Positions 6,710-7,114 of a stretch of DNA of 7,114 bases are shown piece after piece; positions within the stretch are counted from its first letter, which is position 1, and every line of letters begins with the position of its first letter. The stretch is from Akkermansiaceae bacterium. GTDB taxonomy: Bacteria > Verrucomicrobiota > Verrucomicrobiia > Verrucomicrobiales > Akkermansiaceae. A model generated the notes under the pieces. It was not told the origin of the DNA. It made no database searches and was given only the letters and a program-made list of their open reading frames with translations. The translations under genes were made by a program, and so were the position numbers. The stretch spans positions 1 through 7,114 of the forward strand of contig JALZVD010000316.1 in NCBI GenBank assembly GCA_023300205.1, written 5' to 3'.

Positions 6710-6907
6710 CATGGAGTCGTTGGCGAGGACGAAGTCCGCTCATGCCGTGTTGATGCGCTCACCCTTCGGGCAACTTTGGCGGGTTATCTCTGTTGCTCTG
6801 CTCCAGTCCGAGGACTCGACATTGTAGCTTAGTTTAGTGGCGGTTTCCCATAGGGATTCCTCGAAGGACTTGGATGACTTTTTGGCGGCTTTCTTTTGGG
6901 CGGGCAT
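6689..6907 (-). pseudogene. hsdM: Truncated, scrambled hsdM (type I restriction-modification methyltransferase)
   Basis: From the ATG at 6907 the translation begins MPAQKKAAKKSSKSFEESLW and continues ETATKL..NVESSDW, which I recognise as the N-terminus of type I methyltransferases (K-rich start, then FE..LW..A.KLRGNVE...Y). The usual continuation KHVVLGLIFLKYI is absent. The frame runs on with unrelated residues to a TGA at 6742-6740. Directly after that stop, in the same frame, comes ADFVLAN (6739-6719), the lead-in to the catalytic NPPF motif of HsdM, which normally lies hundreds of residues downstream. Here NPPF is replaced by NDSM, and another stop follows at 6691-6689. The gene is therefore reduced to two joined scraps by internal deletion and point decay. 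It indicates that a type I system once stood here, in the same orientation as the cassette. Confidence 0.7.
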
Positions 6908-7002
6908 GTAGAGGTCTTGAAAGGGGGCTGGATGATGAGTGACGACGGGGGGCGTAACACTATGAAAGTGATAGGAGGAAAGAGGCGGAGCAGCAGAGTT
7001 TT

Positions 7003-7033
7003 GGGGGCTTGGTTGGGGGGCGGGGACACAGGG
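7003..7033 (+). other. Canonical G-quadruplex motif
   Basis: Four G-runs on the plus strand fit the G3+N1-7 pattern: GGGGG (7003-7007), GGGGGG (7015-7020), GGGG (7022-7025) and GGG (7031-7033), with loops of 7, 1 and 5 bases. A further GGG at 7035-7037 could substitute for the last run. Formation is plausible but untested. Confidence 0.55.
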
Positions 7034-7053
7034 CGGGACGCCCGTGCTCCATA
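7031..7053 (-). repeat. GC hairpin behind the recombinase gene, possibly a dispersed repeat
   Basis: GGGCG-TCC-CGCCC on the minus strand (7043-7031) forms a perfect 5-bp GC stem with a 3-base loop about 10 bases after the recombinase stop. There is no T-run, so it is not a standard intrinsic terminator. From memory, GGAGCACGGGCGTCCCGCCC-like sequences recur between genes in some Verrucomicrobiota genomes. Only one copy is seen here, so repeat status is inference. Confidence 0.4.
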
Positions 7054-7114
7054 TTATTTTGCGCGGGGGTGGGCGTTGTTGTAGGCGGTGCGGAGGCGTT
7101 CTTTGGTGACGTGG
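7054..7114 (-). CDS. Tyrosine recombinase (XerC/D-like), C-terminal end only
   Basis: The last 19 codons before a TAA at 7056-7054 read HVTKERLRTAYNNAHPRAK. This fits the extreme C-terminus of XerC/XerD-type tyrosine recombinases, where the catalytic Tyr is followed by THx...L...Y...HPRA. The catalytic Tyr itself would lie just outside the window, so the gene is partial because of the window edge, not necessarily broken. These enzymes cut and rejoin DNA site-specifically through a phosphotyrosine link. It could be the chromosomal XerC/D or the integrase of an island; the tail alone cannot decide. Almost all its codons end in C or G, unlike the cassette, which favours a native gene. It reads in the same direction as everything else in the window. 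Confidence 0.72.
   Translation of the reverse strand, partial: HVTKERLRTAYNNAHPRAK

Larger units (their letters stand above)
6908..7053. other. G-rich intergenic region between recombinase and hsdM remnant
   Basis: There is no supported gene in these 146 bases. The plus strand is markedly purine/G-rich, with several runs of five or more G. It includes a G-quadruplex motif and, next to the recombinase stop, a GC hairpin. The original hsdM promoter should lie here, but I cannot pick a convincing one. Confidence 0.5.

Noticed and set aside
6521..6832. Plus-strand 103-aa ORF over the leader and hsdM remnant
   Set aside because: No motif and no good ribosome site. The minus-strand hsdM similarity explains the sequence better.
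6829..7029. Minus-strand 66-aa proline-rich ORF
   Set aside because: It is made of C-runs from the G-rich intergenic stretch and overlaps the hsdM start in another frame. The composition is low-complexity, not protein-like.

Overview
The window holds one compact accessory gene cassette on the minus strand, read from about 6442 down to 210. It lies next to the 3' end of a tyrosine recombinase gene and the decayed remains of a type I restriction-modification methyltransferase gene. The likely host is a Gram-negative-like bacterium that uses GGAGG ribosome binding sites. The recombinase tail uses almost only G/C-ending codons, while the cassette has mixed codon use, which suggests the cassette was acquired. 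From memory, the XerC/D-type tail and the GGGCGTCCCGCCC hairpin behind it recall Verrucomicrobiota (Opitutaceae-like) genomes. That placement is a weak inference.

Layout along the minus strand: (1) 7114-7054, last residues of a XerC/D-like recombinase. (2) 7053-6908, a G-rich intergenic stretch with a hairpin and a G-quadruplex motif. (3) 6907-6689, the N-terminus of HsdM joined to a scrambled, stop-interrupted later piece. (4) 6688-6443, AT-rich leader with a candidate promoter, short repeats and a hairpin. (5) 6442-6203, a 79-residue acidic protein. (6) 6210-3847, a 787-residue SMC/Rad50-like ABC ATPase with a zinc hook. (7) 3843-3697, a 48-residue ORF fitted exactly between its neighbours. 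(8) 3700-2063, a 545-residue protein ending in a phospholipase D-like domain. (9) 2066-210, a 618-residue, probably all-helical protein of unknown family. (10) 209-1, about 200 bases without a supported gene.

All five cassette genes are joined by short overlaps or a 3-base gap (ATGAGTGA, 3 nt, ATGA, ATGA), so they are almost certainly one transcript with coupled translation. The likely logic is an ATP-driven DNA-end or DNA-structure sensor (the SMC-like protein), a PLD-fold protein as candidate nuclease effector, and small acidic and helical partners as regulators or scaffolds. The setting (recombinase plus dead hsdM) is that of a defence island. I cannot match this exact gene set to a named anti-phage system, so I treat it as a candidate undescribed or poorly described system.
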